A stretch of 64,000 bases of DNA from Hybos culiciformis (taxonomy: Eukaryota > Arthropoda > Insecta > Diptera > Hybotidae): NCBI GenBank assembly GCA_964007475.1, contig OZ023273.1, positions 129,078,732 to 129,142,731 of the forward strand, in the 5' to 3' direction. This document shows positions 1 through 12,479 of this stretch, piece by piece. Made by a program: the position numbers and the translations under genes. Within the stretch, counting starts at the first letter, position 1, and the number at the start of each line of letters is the position of its first letter. Under the pieces are notes generated by a model. The model was not told where the DNA came from and made no database searches. It was given only the letters and a program-made list of their open reading frames with translations.

Positions 1-544
1 ATAGATCAGGTATCTGAAATTCTGTTATGTTATGCATTTGTACGTGAGAGAAATATCAAAATAAATCCATATATTAAAATTGTAATTTTTATGCAAATTA
101 ATTGCATTGAAGCGCAAATTTCCATCAATTTTTTAATTTTTTTTTTATTTAAAACATAAATAAACTCGTTTCTTTTCAATTAATCTTGTCGGATTTTCAA
201 AATTAATAGTTCATTTATAATCTGAAGAAGTGAATAACACCTTTGTAATGAAACCAGTATAAATAATGATGAATAAGAATTTGCGAAAATAAATTTTAAA
301 ATAAATAATTTAAATCATAAAAGAATTTTTTTGTTTATGCATTTTAATCACAAAATTATGATCATCATAATTTTAAAATAATAAATATTTTCATTTTACT
401 CTGCTGCATATTTTTACCTTAATGCATTCTTAACAGTTACACATCTCTTGTTTTCGTTATAATTATGGTTGTCACATACATCAACTTACATATGATTTTC
501 TGTAATATTTTCGTACAAAAATTCCCCTAAATTTTAAAAATAAA
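1..544. other. AT-rich non-coding stretch
   Basis: No open frame with coding-like composition, RNA gene or element boundary is visible. The sequence is AT-rich with short homopolymer runs. Confidence 0.6.
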
Positions 545-576
545 GAATTATAGTTTTCGATAAAACTTTTAATAGT

Positions 577-750
577 ATGTATTGCATTCTGGCTTCAGAA
601 AAAGATAATAACATTTTTGGAAAACCATGTGTTTATGGTATAAAACAGGCATCTGAAGCAGATTGCATTACAATTACAGTTCATGGTCCATTTTGTGTAA
701 AAATTCCATATGTCTCCTTTTTTCGAAAATATATATATATTTGTCTCTGA
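577..750 (+). other. Exon-like island or conserved non-coding element, 57-codon ATG frame
   Basis: An ATG at 577 opens a 57-codon frame ending in TGA at 748-750. Its amino acids are unlike the K/N/I/F/Y-rich background: they include FGKPCVYGIKQASEADC and a later TVHGPFC, with five Cys in all. The stretch is richer in G+C than its flanks, at about 35% by eye. An AG at 552-553 could be a weak splice acceptor and GTAAAA near 699 a weak donor. The same stretch forms an imperfect hairpin, with a TGCATTCTGGCTTCAG-like arm facing a CTGAAGCAGATTGCA arm, so a conserved non-coding element fits equally well. No protein family was recognised. Confidence 0.2.
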
Positions 751-3700
751 TTTAATTGACAGCATGTTATTCTAATGTTCCTAAAATTCAATTTCTGTTA
801 TTATTATTGAACCAGTGATTCAGGCAAACTTTCTTTATGACAAAATGGTCAAAATTAAGTATTAAAAATTTATCTTGATGTTAGGGAAAATTAAACATTA
901 TTTCGAATAATATCGATAAAGATTAAGGTTGTGAAATGTACAGACATTTGACTAAATTAAAAATGCATTATATTTATTATATCTAACTTAAACAAAAAGG
1001 GTAAAGTCCCAATCAAGAAGGAAATAAATTTAAACGTTTATTTTTCTCAATCTAATTAATATACGGATTCAAAAAGTTTTATTTGTTCTGTTTAAATACT
1101 AAAATTTTGTTAATTTTTTTTTCAAATGATTTATTTTTTAATCTCTGAATTTTTTTGTTTAAGATTATTTGGTATATACGGAGATGGACTCAAGTTCATT
1201 TATTTTTTTCTTAAAGAACAAGCTACCGAGAAATATGCGAATTAACACTTAAGCCAGAAAATAATTTTTAATTTAATAAAATTTACCTTTCCCAATTATA
1301 TTTTTTTTATAAAAGTAAATATTTTATGAATAAAAGTGATTAATGAATTGTTTTTAAGATACAATTTACATATTTATACATAAAATATATTCTGTTTTAT
1401 TTTCAAGTATTTTATTAATTTTTATTGGCATATTCAACATAAAATCTCTTAACCAAATTGATATTGATAAAATTTTTATGATTTTACTTATAGATATAAA
1501 TATTTGATGTATCTATACATTATTATGTATGATGACATGTAAGTACTAAGTACATACATAAATACAATATACAACGAAGATTTTTTTTTAAAAACCTTAT
1601 ACACGATGATATAAAAAATGTACATAAATCGCTAACTGAAACAGAAAAATATTTATTTATGCATGTCCTCTTTAATTGAGTGCACTCCAGAAAATCCTGA
1701 TGAGTCCTTCAAATGTTTTTAATTGAAACTGAAGATAAAAATCAGTGAGGATAATGAATGAAAATGGAATATGTAAACAAGATGAAGTTTATTATTTACC
1801 TATTTTGTTTACTTATGATGCTATCCTCTTCAGAAATATTTGAAAATAAGCGCTTTGGAACTAGAAAAATCTCACATTATATTAAATATGTACACAATAT
1901 GTGTATTTTTATTTGTTTTCAAAAATTTAAATTAAAAATTATTTATTGAAAATTAAATGTTTCAGAAAAGAGATATTTATAAAATACAATAAGAATTTTT
2001 CCTTTGAATGGCAGTCATGACATTTTATTGATACAACAATACATATTCAATACAACAATGCGACTTCTTAAATTAACTACTAGGTATAATTAACAACTAT
2101 GAAATAGGATTTTGTTGAGGTTGTTCCTCACCAACATCAATTCAAATCGATTCAAATCAATTAATTAAATTAATTTTATATAATTATATAACATTATTTC
2201 CTTAATAACAAAGTCGAATATATCTACCGAATTATATTTAATATGTTATTAGCGTTATTTATCATTAAATTAAAACAGAAAAAAAATTAATTAACTATCC
2301 ATTCAGTTAACATTAAAGGAAAATTTGGACAACTAACTATATAAAAAGATTACAACAATAATAATGTCTGGAAACATGTTGCAGACATATTTTTGAATAA
2401 TTACTATTCGATTTCGACTGTCGATTCTTCAATTTTCACTTTACTTATATCAAAAACTTGATTTTTTTTTAAATTCTACATCGAGACTCGATTTTACTGA
2501 GCATAAATTTTATTTAAAAAAAAATTTAACAAAAAAAAAACAAATGAAAATAAATAACCAAAATAATAATATTATTTTTATTTTTTGCGATTGCAACATA
2601 ATTTTCGTTTTAACATCACTATAGAAATAAAAAAAATAAAAAAATAAATATTGTGGTTTTGTTTCTCTCTGCAATTCTCAGCTGTTGTTGATAGGAAAAA
2701 TGTTTTTTTTTTATTTATGCAAAAAAATGTTTTGTTTTTATTATTTTATTTATCTGCTTGTTTTTCAGTTAGTCAATTATGATTTATGAGAAAACAATAA
2801 ATTTAATGTGGTTTTATGTATGTAAATTATGTTTATTTCTTTGTTTTTTAGACATGAAAAATAATTGGAGCATTAAATAAAGACTGAAAAGAATCAGATG
2901 AACATGGTTCGCTTGTTACGGTTGTATTTTTCAATGATTCTAAAATATAATCAAATAACTAATTTCAACCGAATGAGTACCAAAAAATTTACATTTAATA
3001 TTATTTATTTTATTATTTTTTATAACATAAAAATATAACAAAATTTCATTATATGGCACTTAGGTATATTAAAGGTATAATTTCAATTAAAAATCAAATA
3101 AAACTTTTTATTCAAATAAATAACTTGGATACATAGTTTCAGTGTGTACATTTTTTTTTCAGACAGTATTATTAGGATAGAAATAAATATTTTTTTATTT
3201 TCACAAAAAAGGTAAAAGATGTTGTCAAAAAGGATGAAATTGATAAAAATAAAAATATAATTTTTTAACACATTGTCACAATGTCATCATCAGAAAAAAT
3301 AACCTTTTTCTTCGGGGGATTTTATTTCTATTTTTGTTCAAATCAGGATGTCAAATTAACTTTTAAAATTTTTTGTAATTTGACAACTAAGAATAATAAT
3401 TTTAATAAGTGTAAGAGCTCATTAAAATAACGATATTTTTAATTTTTAGGCCTGAATGAAAATCCATAACGTTCGCTTTCTTTAATCCAATACTTTGAAA
3501 TAAGCAATTTTAGCACGTTTTCCTTAAGAAACGACTATATATCGTTTGTCCTTCGCAGGCTAAAATACTTATAACTATTAATGCCAAATATGCGTTTTCT
3601 TGTAATTGACGACATTCATGTCATTTAAAATAAAATAAAATAGGTTTTTCTAAATAATTTTGTAATTTGTTTTGTCGAACATTTTTATGGTACCTATAAT

Positions 3701-4769
3701 ATAAATTATGTACAATTGTCAAGTATCTACGATATAATACATACATATTTACAATAGCAAAAAAATATTAAATGTCAACAATTTCATTCAAATGGTTAAA
3801 AAATTAAGTTAGTATTTTTATTTTTATTGAATATAAATTATCAAACTTTATTTACAAACATCAAAACAAATGTTTAGTTGTATGAAACAAATAATTTTTT
3901 TCAACCTAAAAGTTTATTTTTATTGACTTCTGAAGTTGAAGCTAAAATGTAAACAAAAAGGACAAAACAAAATATCAACTTAAAAGTGTAAAATACGAAT
4001 TTTTTTTTTTTTTTTGGGAAATGAAACTTTTTTAATTAAACTCCATGTACATTATGTAGTATTTAATTGTTGATCAAGTGTAAAGTTATTTATTATTTCA
4101 GTAAACTACAATGCCACACTTATAACTACTTTTAAAAGGTTCTGGAAATATTATATAGTTTAGATTATGCACCAAAATGTTCGTCTAAAATTATTGAACT
4201 ACATTAATTAGAATTTTGTTTTACTAATTGTTTTGCGATTTATAAAAATGTATATATTGTCAGATCGAGAGATCGAGAAATTTTTTTGCTAAAATAATTT
4301 TTAAAATTTAATTTATTCAAAATAAGTGCATTATATTTATAGAAATTACTCTAAAAAATAATCATTTTATTATTTTAATTTATAATAAACAAAAAACGTT
4401 GTAATAATAAATTTTTTAAAATCTGTGTATTATTCTATCCTAATCTAATTAGTCAATGTTTATAAACTATTTATTTTTAATTTATATTGTACAAAATTGT
4501 TTATGAGTTTGTTCTCTTTATGTTGTTAATACTTAAAAAACTTTAAATAGATATTTGAAGAAAGAAATATGGTGATGTTAAATAGAAGATTCTTTAAATT
4601 TACTTATTATCGAATCATAATAATTTATTAATAATTTATTAATAATTAAAATTAGAAACTATTTATGAACCAACGCAACTTAAATAATATCTTTATAGAT
4701 TTTGATTGTGTATAAATTCTTGCTTAGTTAACATTTTTTATTTTCTTTTGTAAATTTTGAATTCATAAT
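751..4769. other. AT-rich non-coding stretch
   Basis: No supportable gene. A T16 run lies near 4000-4015. A good pyrimidine tract plus AG ends at 2849, but stops follow at once in two frames and the third gives only MKNNWSIK before an overlapping AATAAA. A locally GC-richer patch at about 3440-3560 has frames interrupted by stops and no element ends. Confidence 0.5.
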
Positions 4770-4855
4770 GCGGTATTAATGACGGTAATAAATTTGAAAT
4801 GTTTTTCATGTTTGTCTCATTATCACTTTTGAAGCATAATTAATTTATGCAGATT
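4770..4855 (+). repeat. Duplicated non-coding block A, copy 1
   Basis: It matches 27916-28010 on the same strand. Shared pieces are GGTATTAATGAC, TGAAATG-TTTTCATGTT, CTCATTATCAC and TTAATTTATGCAGAT. The first 56 bases agree at about 84% by hand alignment; after that copy 2 has a small insertion. No terminal inverted repeat or target duplication is seen and no frame is open in both copies. A retained cis-regulatory element is the preferred reading and an old dispersed repeat is the alternative. Confidence 0.6.
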
Positions 4856-6981
4856 TAAAAATATCGACTTGAATTATGTAAATAAAGCAGCATAATTTTA
4901 TACTTCGTTGTTCAAACTAAATATTTGTGAAATAAAAAATAATAAACATAGGTATAACATATACATATCTAAATACATTATGTTTATAAATGGTTTTTAA
5001 GAAAATATGGTTTTGCAGTATAATGCTGTAAAATTGGCTTTTTGAATAATACTTTTTGTTAAAAAAGAATTCTACGGCTTAGACAGATATTGGTTTGCTT
5101 TTCTGAATATAGTGTTAATTAAAAATTGTGTTCAAAAAAATATTTGAGTAACATTTTAGGGTTGATTTTCTGGTAACTAAAATTTTTACCTTAATATATT
5201 TTAAAATTTTTAAAATTATTTTTATATACTCAAAAATTCACCAAAAATTTTAATCTGAAAATAACTAGCAAGATTATACACATAGTTTTGGTGGGATGAA
5301 CCTTATAATTCACGGTACTAACATAGTTTTAGTTCCTTGGCTGACGCAGAAGAGAGAAAAAATTATATTCACATCAACATAATAATTATTTTCTATCAGA
5401 ATAAAAAAAATTAATGAGATTTTTGTCTTTTTTATTTGTGTTTATACTTACATAGATACGACGAATGATTAATTCGAAAAGGAATAAATTGAAGTTTATT
5501 CAACCGTTCGTAAATGTGACAGTAAAGTGATTTTAATTAGTTTTTTTTAATCAAGTTATATTCTTTTTAATGCTATCAAACTTCATTTCAATATTAATTA
5601 AGTGAAGATACCTACGAAAAGACGATTAGAAATATTTATAAGAGTATTTATTTCTGGATTAGTTTTTTATAAAGAAATATTTTATTTGAATGTAAGGACA
5701 CTAAATGTCATCATCAATTATAAATAATATTGATTAAGAAAAATTTGGATTCAAGTTCGAGTATACTAAAAAAATCTTTAGAAAACTATTTTGCCTTCCA
5801 ATATTCATATCTGCTGCTTGTTCGTTTTTGATAATGATAAATTTTCTTAACCGGAAGTTTCAATTCCAAGAGAGCCTTCAAAAATTAATTTTTTAAAGAA
5901 ATGAATCGACTGAAGCTTTTCATTTAACTTCATTTATCTTCATTTTTTTATTTTGGCTATGAATTTGTCTGCAGTCCTTGTCAAGGATACGCTAATTAAT
6001 ATAAACTTTTGACAAAATCAAGTTTGAAATTATACAGATGTACATACATATTTTACATCATATTTTGATTAGAGAGTGATTTTTTTATCCAATTTCAATA
6101 ATTTAAGTTTTGATCAAAACATTTATGGAGTTTTATAAATAAACAAAACAATAAACAAAACATTGTAATGTTATGTAAGACTAAAAAGTACCTACATTAT
6201 GTCGGATTAAACTTTTTATACAGTTATTTGTAATAAAAGATAATAAAAGTTAATAAAGTACATGTCATTTAATTTTAAATAAAAACTATATTAAAAAAAA
6301 AGAATTTAATAAAATGTTATATTAAAAGATTATTATAACATACGCATTAGTGAGAAAACAAGATGATATAATAATCCAATGTAAGTTGAATAAAATTACT
6401 ACTAACACTGTGTTAAATTGTGTAAGCAATCAGATTATTTCTTTTACTTATTACGCCAACAACGCATCTTTGATTACAAAAAAAAATTTACATTGCATTT
6501 TTTTTATTTATATTTACAAGTAGCCTTACTTGTAAAATTGGAATGGAATCGAATACAGGACCTTTGATATAAAACAACTTAGTTGATACAAACAAAATTT
6601 GTAAAACCATAAAACACTAAGTAAGTTATCGAAATTTGCAACTATGTATTGTATATGCATGTATACTTACTTATATTTGCATTAAGATCTACAACATTTT
6701 TCCAAAATTTATGGAGTAATAAGTTGAGTCTTACTAACAGTGTACAATTTTAGCACAACTTAGTTAAAAGACGATTAAAAAACCATTTCTTGCATTTTTT
6801 TGCAACAAAGAAAAATATCTTGACTCATATTTTTAGGGAAAATTTTATCATATTCTGCATGCATGGGTGTTTTATAACACCAGTATCGCAAGTTAAAAAA
6901 TAAAATGACAGAAAATAATATATAATATGAAATAGAACACAAAAAATCTATTATTTTTTTCTTTTATACTCTTAGCCTAGT
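4856..6981. other. AT-rich non-coding stretch
   Basis: No gene or element boundary can be supported. Short GC-richer spots occur near 5320-5350 and 5965-5990 without coding or repeat structure. Confidence 0.55.
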
Positions 6982-7380
6982 CATTTGGGATTTACCTCAA
7001 CTAATATTCACTTATTCATTATTATATACATATAATAAATGATTTCATGGTTAATTTCGCGTGCAAAGCAAAAAGTATTATACTTATTTAATTTTCTATA
7101 TAAATTTTTTTTGTTTGTTAGAAAAAAAAAAGGTTTTTTATTATCCTTTCATAAAAGCTAAATAATATATTTATTTACTAACATTAGATTATTGTTTGCG
7201 TTTTTATGCATAAGTACTTTTTTCCTTTACTACATATATTATACATATATGTATATATAAGATTATGTTCTATAGGGAACTTTTACACATTATTTGAGTT
7301 TTTCACGTTTCATAGCTATTTAATCTAAGATAATAGCTTATTATTATAATGATTTATATAACACGTAACATTAAATAAAT
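6982..7380 (+). repeat. Duplicated non-coding block B, copy 1
   Basis: It pairs with 40770-41191 on the same strand over about 400 bp. Identical or nearly identical islands come in the same order and are separated by diverged AT-rich sequence: CATTTGGGA at the start; TTTCATGGTTAATTTCGCGTG; a 19-base identity TTATCCTTTCATAAAAGCT at 7141-7159; a 22-base island with one mismatch at 7185-7206 containing GTTTGCGTTTTT; and a 25-base island with one mismatch at 7331-7355. Ordered short islands in a diverged background are typical of paralogous enhancers. No open frame spans the block and no transposon ends are visible. Confidence 0.65.
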
Positions 7381-9571
7381 AAAAATATATGTAAACATAA
7401 AATTCTATAGAATGTTAATGTTACAGAATATTATAAAATAAATAAATTGTAAAGTTTATTATTTTAATGGAATATGGATGTAAAATGTATATATGTATAT
7501 AACACGTGAAAAATTAGATTCGAACTGAAATAAAAAAAAAATAATAAAAATAAAAGATAATAAATTTAATTATATAAATTAAATATATTTATGTCAAAGT
7601 AAATTATAAATTTTGCAAATTTGAATTTCTAGAAAAAAAAAAAAATAATCCTTGCAACTGGAGGACAAGCTTTAACAATATTTATAATTATGTTTTGTTT
7701 GCATCATTATTTTATTGCTTTAATAACATATATTATGTTTGAATTATTATTATAGAAAATATAATATGCATAATATATGCCTACATGGCTACATGACACA
7801 TTGTACGTACAAAATGTAGGTACAATTTCAAATAAAACACAATTAATGTCAAAAAACCAAATATTTATCAGATAAAAAGTTTTTTAGAGGAACTAATTTT
7901 AAAATATAAGAATTATTGTTGTCCCTTTGGGCGTATTTTTATTGTAAAATTATGACAGAAATTTTAATATTGACAATAAGTCGTTCGAATAAGTATAATT
8001 TATCATTGTACATATACTAACATATAACATATATATATATAAATGTACGACTTGAAGCCGTAATAAAAATCCCATATAAAGAATTTGTATTAAAAACTTT
8101 GTTTTTATTAGTTGTGTTTTCTACGATTTGATTTTTTCGTAAATAAACTGAACTGTTGTAATTAATAATAGCATTTGTCTGTAAAAAGTCAGATCTGCAG
8201 AAAGAGGATCAAATTCGTTTCAATTTTTTAATTTAAATATTTCTATGGGACTGAAACTTCTATTATATACATACTCTTTGATACAACAAAATATTCAAAC
8301 ATATACAATCTCTACATGTTTTCGATTTATGCTTTCAACATTTTTTTTTTATTTTGTTTTTTCAAGATAGATTGAGACAACACAATTTGATAGTTTTTTG
8401 TGCAAGCAATAAAAAACTTACATACATCAGTTCCATAATTTATTTTGTGCATAATTCAAAGTATGTATAACAATGATAGGATTTTTTTTATTTGGCCCAA
8501 AAAAAAAAATGATGACGCGACTTTGATTATCGTGGCTTATAAGATTTTATAAAATTTGCACAAATTTATGTAGATATATGTGTATGTGTAATAAAAATGA
8601 AGAAAATTGAAATTTATTGAAGACAAATTTAATATTTAAGTTGTGCTTTTTATTGCATTTTTATTGAATGTGCAGCGGGTAAAAATAATATTGAATTATT
8701 ATTCAATGATTTTTTCAATCTATTCGTTGTATGTATTTAACGAGTTCCTCAGGATGTTATAAAATTAATTTTTTTTTTATCATTAAAGATAAACCATTTT
8801 TTACCTACGAAGATGAATGGTTTTTTTATATTTTTTATATTAAGTCTTTATCTATTTCATTTTAATTCTATATTACAACCTTTAAACAAATATAATGTTT
8901 TTAATATTGAATCAAAATATACCTATATCTACCAAAAATAAAATAAGTTTCGATGAGTTTTATAAATATTAACAAAACGAACGACTTAAGATCTGCATTA
9001 AAAACTTATCTTATGTCTGTAAAATTATTAAAATTGAGTTAATTTTGGCGCCAAATATTAGAAGCTGTATGAATAGAAAAGTTATAATATACCAGTGCTC
9101 AACATTTTTGCAATAAAAAGTTTTATCTTTATTAGTTTTAATTAAAAAACTTTAAAATTGAAATTAAAACTTATTGCAATTTTGAATTTTTTAAGCGGAA
9201 AGGACATAAATTTTTATACTTTTTATTAACAAACTTTTTTTTTTTATTTTAACAACTCTCAACTAGAACTTTTTCTAAAATTATAGAAATTGTTGAATGA
9301 TGTTTAGTTTTATAAAACTTTATTTTAAGAAATATTAAATATTTTTTTATAAATCTTATATATTATTTATTTTTTTCTCTTCTAATTATTTAATTTATTT
9401 TTCAACGCATTTGACGAAAACTATGCTAGATCCGTAAATTTTATGCAAACCTTCACAACCAAAGATCCATTAAATTTAAAAAAATGTTTTGGGTTTCAAA
9501 GACAGGGGAAAAATGTTTTTTTTTTAAATAATTTTAACTATTTAGATTTTATATGAAAAGTCAGCCTATTA
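7381..9571. other. AT-rich non-coding stretch
   Basis: Only AT-rich sequence with A/T runs is seen. A small GC-richer spot at about 8500-8540 (GATGACGCGACTTTG) has no open frame or repeat partner found in the window. Confidence 0.55.
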
Positions 9572-10039
9572 CACTGGCCTACACTCATTTTGGTGCCTAA
9601 GATTTTAGACCTGATTTTGGGTATATTTTGTGAGCTTATACAAGAAAACTAGTCACACTTTGCATATCAGCTCTTTAAATTGCTTGCTAATTTCAATACC
9701 AAAGTATACAGAATACAAGCGAATTACCGTGTCATTAATCGGTTTCCGTTAATCTTTCATTATATACTCACCGCATATGTAATAAAACATATCAGGATCG
9801 TTAATGCAACTTCTTGACTTACTTGTCATCATAAATTTATACGATTAATGGCATAAAAGTAGTTATAACATGGACTGATTTTGAATAAAACCGTAAAAAA
9901 TTTGAAATAAGAATTGTAGGTAAACCAGAGCTGTCAGCTGACATCTAGTAGCAGCAATGTAGTTCATACTAACTACTTTACCGACTACAGATGCGAACAG
10001 AGCTGCACCAATTCAAACATTTTTTTTTGTAGGCCAGTG
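9572..10039. mobile_element. Non-autonomous DNA transposon with CACTGGCCTACA terminal inverted repeats
   Basis: Perfect 12-bp terminal inverted repeats, CACTGGCCTACA at 9572 and TGTAGGCCAGTG ending at 10039, enclose 468 bp; they become 13 bp if the flanking A/T is counted. The interior is GC-richer than the flanks and has no transposase frame. It includes the perfect palindrome TGTCAGCTGACA near 9930 and a TTGGTGC motif close to both ends in inverted orientation. No clear target duplication is present: the left flank is TATTA and the right flank TTTTT. CACTG ends recall CMC/Chapaev-type elements, but the superfamily is unresolved. Confidence 0.7.
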
Positions 10040-10890
10040 TTTTTAATATTACTGATATCGTACCTATTTCAAGTAAGATTTTATATGGTTAGGTACTCGA
10101 AGTGAGTAAGAAAGAATTTATCATTTATCGTTTTCGAATAATTTTCTCTATAAAAGAATAATTAATAATTTTTTTTTGAGAATCAAATGTGAAACCAATT
10201 CTAAGATTTCTATCAAAAACAACTGGTAATTTGAAATTTGGATTTATTTTCATTTCATACATGTAAAGATATTTAGAAGTTTCGATGGAAATATTTTTCC
10301 TACCAATTTAATTGAAAAGTTTTCTGAATTTATAAGTTTTCATACATATGAATGTCTACAATGTGAACGCAGGTAACTTTAAGAATTCATATATATTTTT
10401 TGTTAAGAAAAACTCATTTAGTTAGAATATAAAAATCAAAATGAAATCAAAATAGGAAAATTTTCTTAACGCTACAGTTTTCAAACCTTCAAGCTCTTTT
10501 ACAAAAGGCGTATAATTAAAATATTACACTAGAATAATTTTATTGAGTTTTCATTTCTTTTTACAAATTTTGAAGAAGTGGTTTTCCGAAATGAAAAGTA
10601 AAAAGCAAAAAATATTTTCCTTGGAATTTTTTGATGTGGAAAAATTCTTTTCACTTCAGTTTTTTATTTCTTTGTACACATAAAAAAAAAGAAACCAATT
10701 TTAGAAAACTTTCATAGAAAAGGCAATGTCGTAAGAGCTCTTTCTTTTCCACAACATGAAGGTATTTTTTTTAACGTGTTTTTCATTATAGCGAAAAAAT
10801 AGTAAGTTCAATTATTGTGTGTTTGTAAACTATTTATTACTAAACTAAAAGTTTTTTAGTAATAAAGTTTTACAACAGTTTTCCTATAAG
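10040..10890. other. AT-rich non-coding stretch
   Basis: No gene is supportable. A small GC-richer spot lies near 10725-10760. The last 30 bases end in a possible acceptor (TTTTCCTATAAG) for the island that follows. Confidence 0.5.
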
Positions 10891-10950
10891 GCCAGATGTC
10901 TTAAGTAATAACGCCATCTGTGCTCTTAATTCATCCGACAAAATTGGCCG
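10891..10950 (+). other. Possible 60-nt exon with GTGAGT donor
   Basis: The segment sits between an acceptor-like TTTTCCTATAAG and a consensus donor GTGAGT at 10951. It is clearly richer in G+C than its surroundings. One of its three frames is open across the whole exon and reads PDVLSNNAICALNSSDKIG. The length is a multiple of three. No protein family was recognised and no partner exon was found, so this may be a non-coding exon or chance. A GC-richer segment continues downstream to about 11220. Confidence 0.2.
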
Positions 10951-10955
10951 GTGAG

Positions 10956-11153
10956 TTATATTATTTTCAAAGCACATAAATTTACAACGATGGATGACTT
11001 ATTTGCATCGAAAATGATATAAATTATCGGAGATAACGAATGAGTAGATTTACGAATGAGCTTGTCTCTGTAATCACCTCGCGTCTTCATTAGACAAATC
11101 CACTTAGCTAGCCAATTCTTGTCACCGTACCTGTCAATATAATGTGCAATCAT
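10956..11153 (-). other. Unrecognised 65-aa open frame in a GC-richer island
   Basis: The minus-strand frame starts at an ATG at 11151-11153 and is preceded by an in-frame TGA. The first half has a coding-like composition, including YIDRYGDKNWLAKWICL and MKTRGDYRDK. The second half becomes hydrophobic and ends in LCALKII. An acceptor-like TATATTGACAG lies just inside the frame. It overlaps none of the transposons but might be a remnant of one, since the island (about 10880-11220) differs in composition from everything around it. No family was recognised and conservation was not testable. Confidence 0.2.
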
Positions 11154-11220
11154 ATGGTAGCGTCAGAAAGGTGACAACTTAAAACAATGGCTGCATATGA
11201 AATTCGTTACCATAAAAATT

Positions 11221-11997
11221 TCAGAACAATAAAACTAATTAATTCTTTATGATAAAATAATTTCTAACCCACTCAAAATTAAAATAAAATTAGACTACCA
11301 ATCAAGAGTAATCTTAATAGGACATTTTCATATTTTTAATAACTTTGAAATAGGTAATGCTTTTTATTACTTTCTGTGTATCTATATATGAACTTTTTGT
11401 GACTTTATTCAGTCAGTGAAGAAGGTGTATCTATAAAATTCTGCAAATTTAAGTTTTTCTCTTTTGTTATGTTATTGAAAATGTCCATTATACATTTTAT
11501 AGAAACGAAAAGTGAAAAAAAAAAAATATATATTATTATTATATTTTTAAATGAATGTAAAATTGTTATGTACTGCACAGATTTGTTTTTACAGAAAATT
11601 TTTTTTTATTGTTATGGGTATGACAGGAAAAACATTAAATTATAATAAAATGAAAATCCTTTGTAATCAAGGAAAATATAAGACATTGCAAATAATAAAA
11701 AGGACTTTCCAATGTTATATAAGAAGAAGCCTGTAACTACACTATGTACTAATATCATTTAAGTAATTTTTTCATATTACAGACATTTGTAACAGCCATC
11801 ATCATTTGAAGTGATATTATTACTCTCCTTTGGGGTATTTGATCATAGATCCCAACTAATCCACTTGAACTATTATGAATTATCTAAAACAGATCATTCA
11901 AAAGTAAGGAATCTTTGATCCATTTTTAATAATTTTTGTACAAGAACTATAGAGATAGATAGTACAGAAGAATAAGCACGCTGCCGATAATTTTGAT
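11221..11997. other. AT-rich non-coding stretch
   Basis: No supportable gene. A 61-codon ATG frame at 11551-11736 has background-like composition (K, N, I, F and Y) and no supporting signals. Confidence 0.5.
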
Positions 11998-12005
11998 GTA
12001 ATAAG

Positions 12006-12471
12006 TAGAGCGGATAAAAAAGTCTTGCATAAAAACGATTTTAGGCTCCTAAAAAGTTCTGAAAAATTGCGAAAATATTTCTGTAAAAGTCTCTAAAATT
12101 GAAAAAAAAAGTCTTTGAAAAGTCAAGTAAAAATATGAAAAAAACACACTTTTAAGGGATTTCGAAACCAATATTCTATTGTTTTAGATTTTCGAACAAA
12201 AAAGATTTACGTTTGTCTGCTAAAACATTTTTATATGCTGAAAAAGATCTTTCATCAGCCGATGTTGTGAGACAATACTTGTAAGCAGACAGCTCGCTAG
12301 GTGAAAGATTCAAAACAAATTCTTGCGTTGTTTTAATCGATGATTTAAAGCATTATTACCGAAAAATGGTAATTTTAAGCTCGCTAGTCTGAAATTTTCA
12401 AAAAAGGCTCGCTAAGCCAAAAACATCAAAAAATGCAAAATGCCTATATTTAGGCATTTATATCCGCTCTA
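12006..12471 (-). mobile_element. hAT-family transposon, internally deleted
   Basis: Terminal inverted repeats TAGAGCGGATA (12006-12016) and TATCCGCTCTA (12461-12471) are flanked by a perfect 8-bp target duplication GTAATAAG (11998-12005 and 12472-12479). An 8-bp duplication and TAG-type ends are hAT hallmarks. Three copies of GCTCGCTA (12292, 12379, 12407) and a perfect subterminal hairpin AATGCCTA-TATT-TAGGCATT near the right end resemble transposase-binding subterminal repeats. The 466-bp length and the lone C-terminal coding remnant on the minus strand show that this is an internal-deletion derivative. Confidence 0.93.
12176..12352 (-). pseudogene. hAT transposase C-terminal remnant
   Basis: A 58-codon minus-strand frame ending in TAG (12176-12178) reads the conserved C-terminal dimerisation segment of hAT transposases. 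It contains LSAYKYCLTTSADER followed by SFSAYKNVLADKRKSF and a final FENLKQ. The ERSFS.YK..L.D.R....EN pattern is diagnostic of this family, in which the domain mediates transposase multimerisation. Nothing recognisable of the BED zinc finger or the catalytic core remains, and the frame is closed upstream by two TAA codons. It lies inside the element bounded by matching hAT ends and target duplications, so it is a dead remnant and not a host gene. Confidence 0.88.
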
Positions 12472-12479
12472 GTAATAAG

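Noticed and set aside
3440..3560. Possible minus-strand exon or pseudogene
   Set aside because: Frames are interrupted by stops, with no splice-site pair and no recognisable domain.
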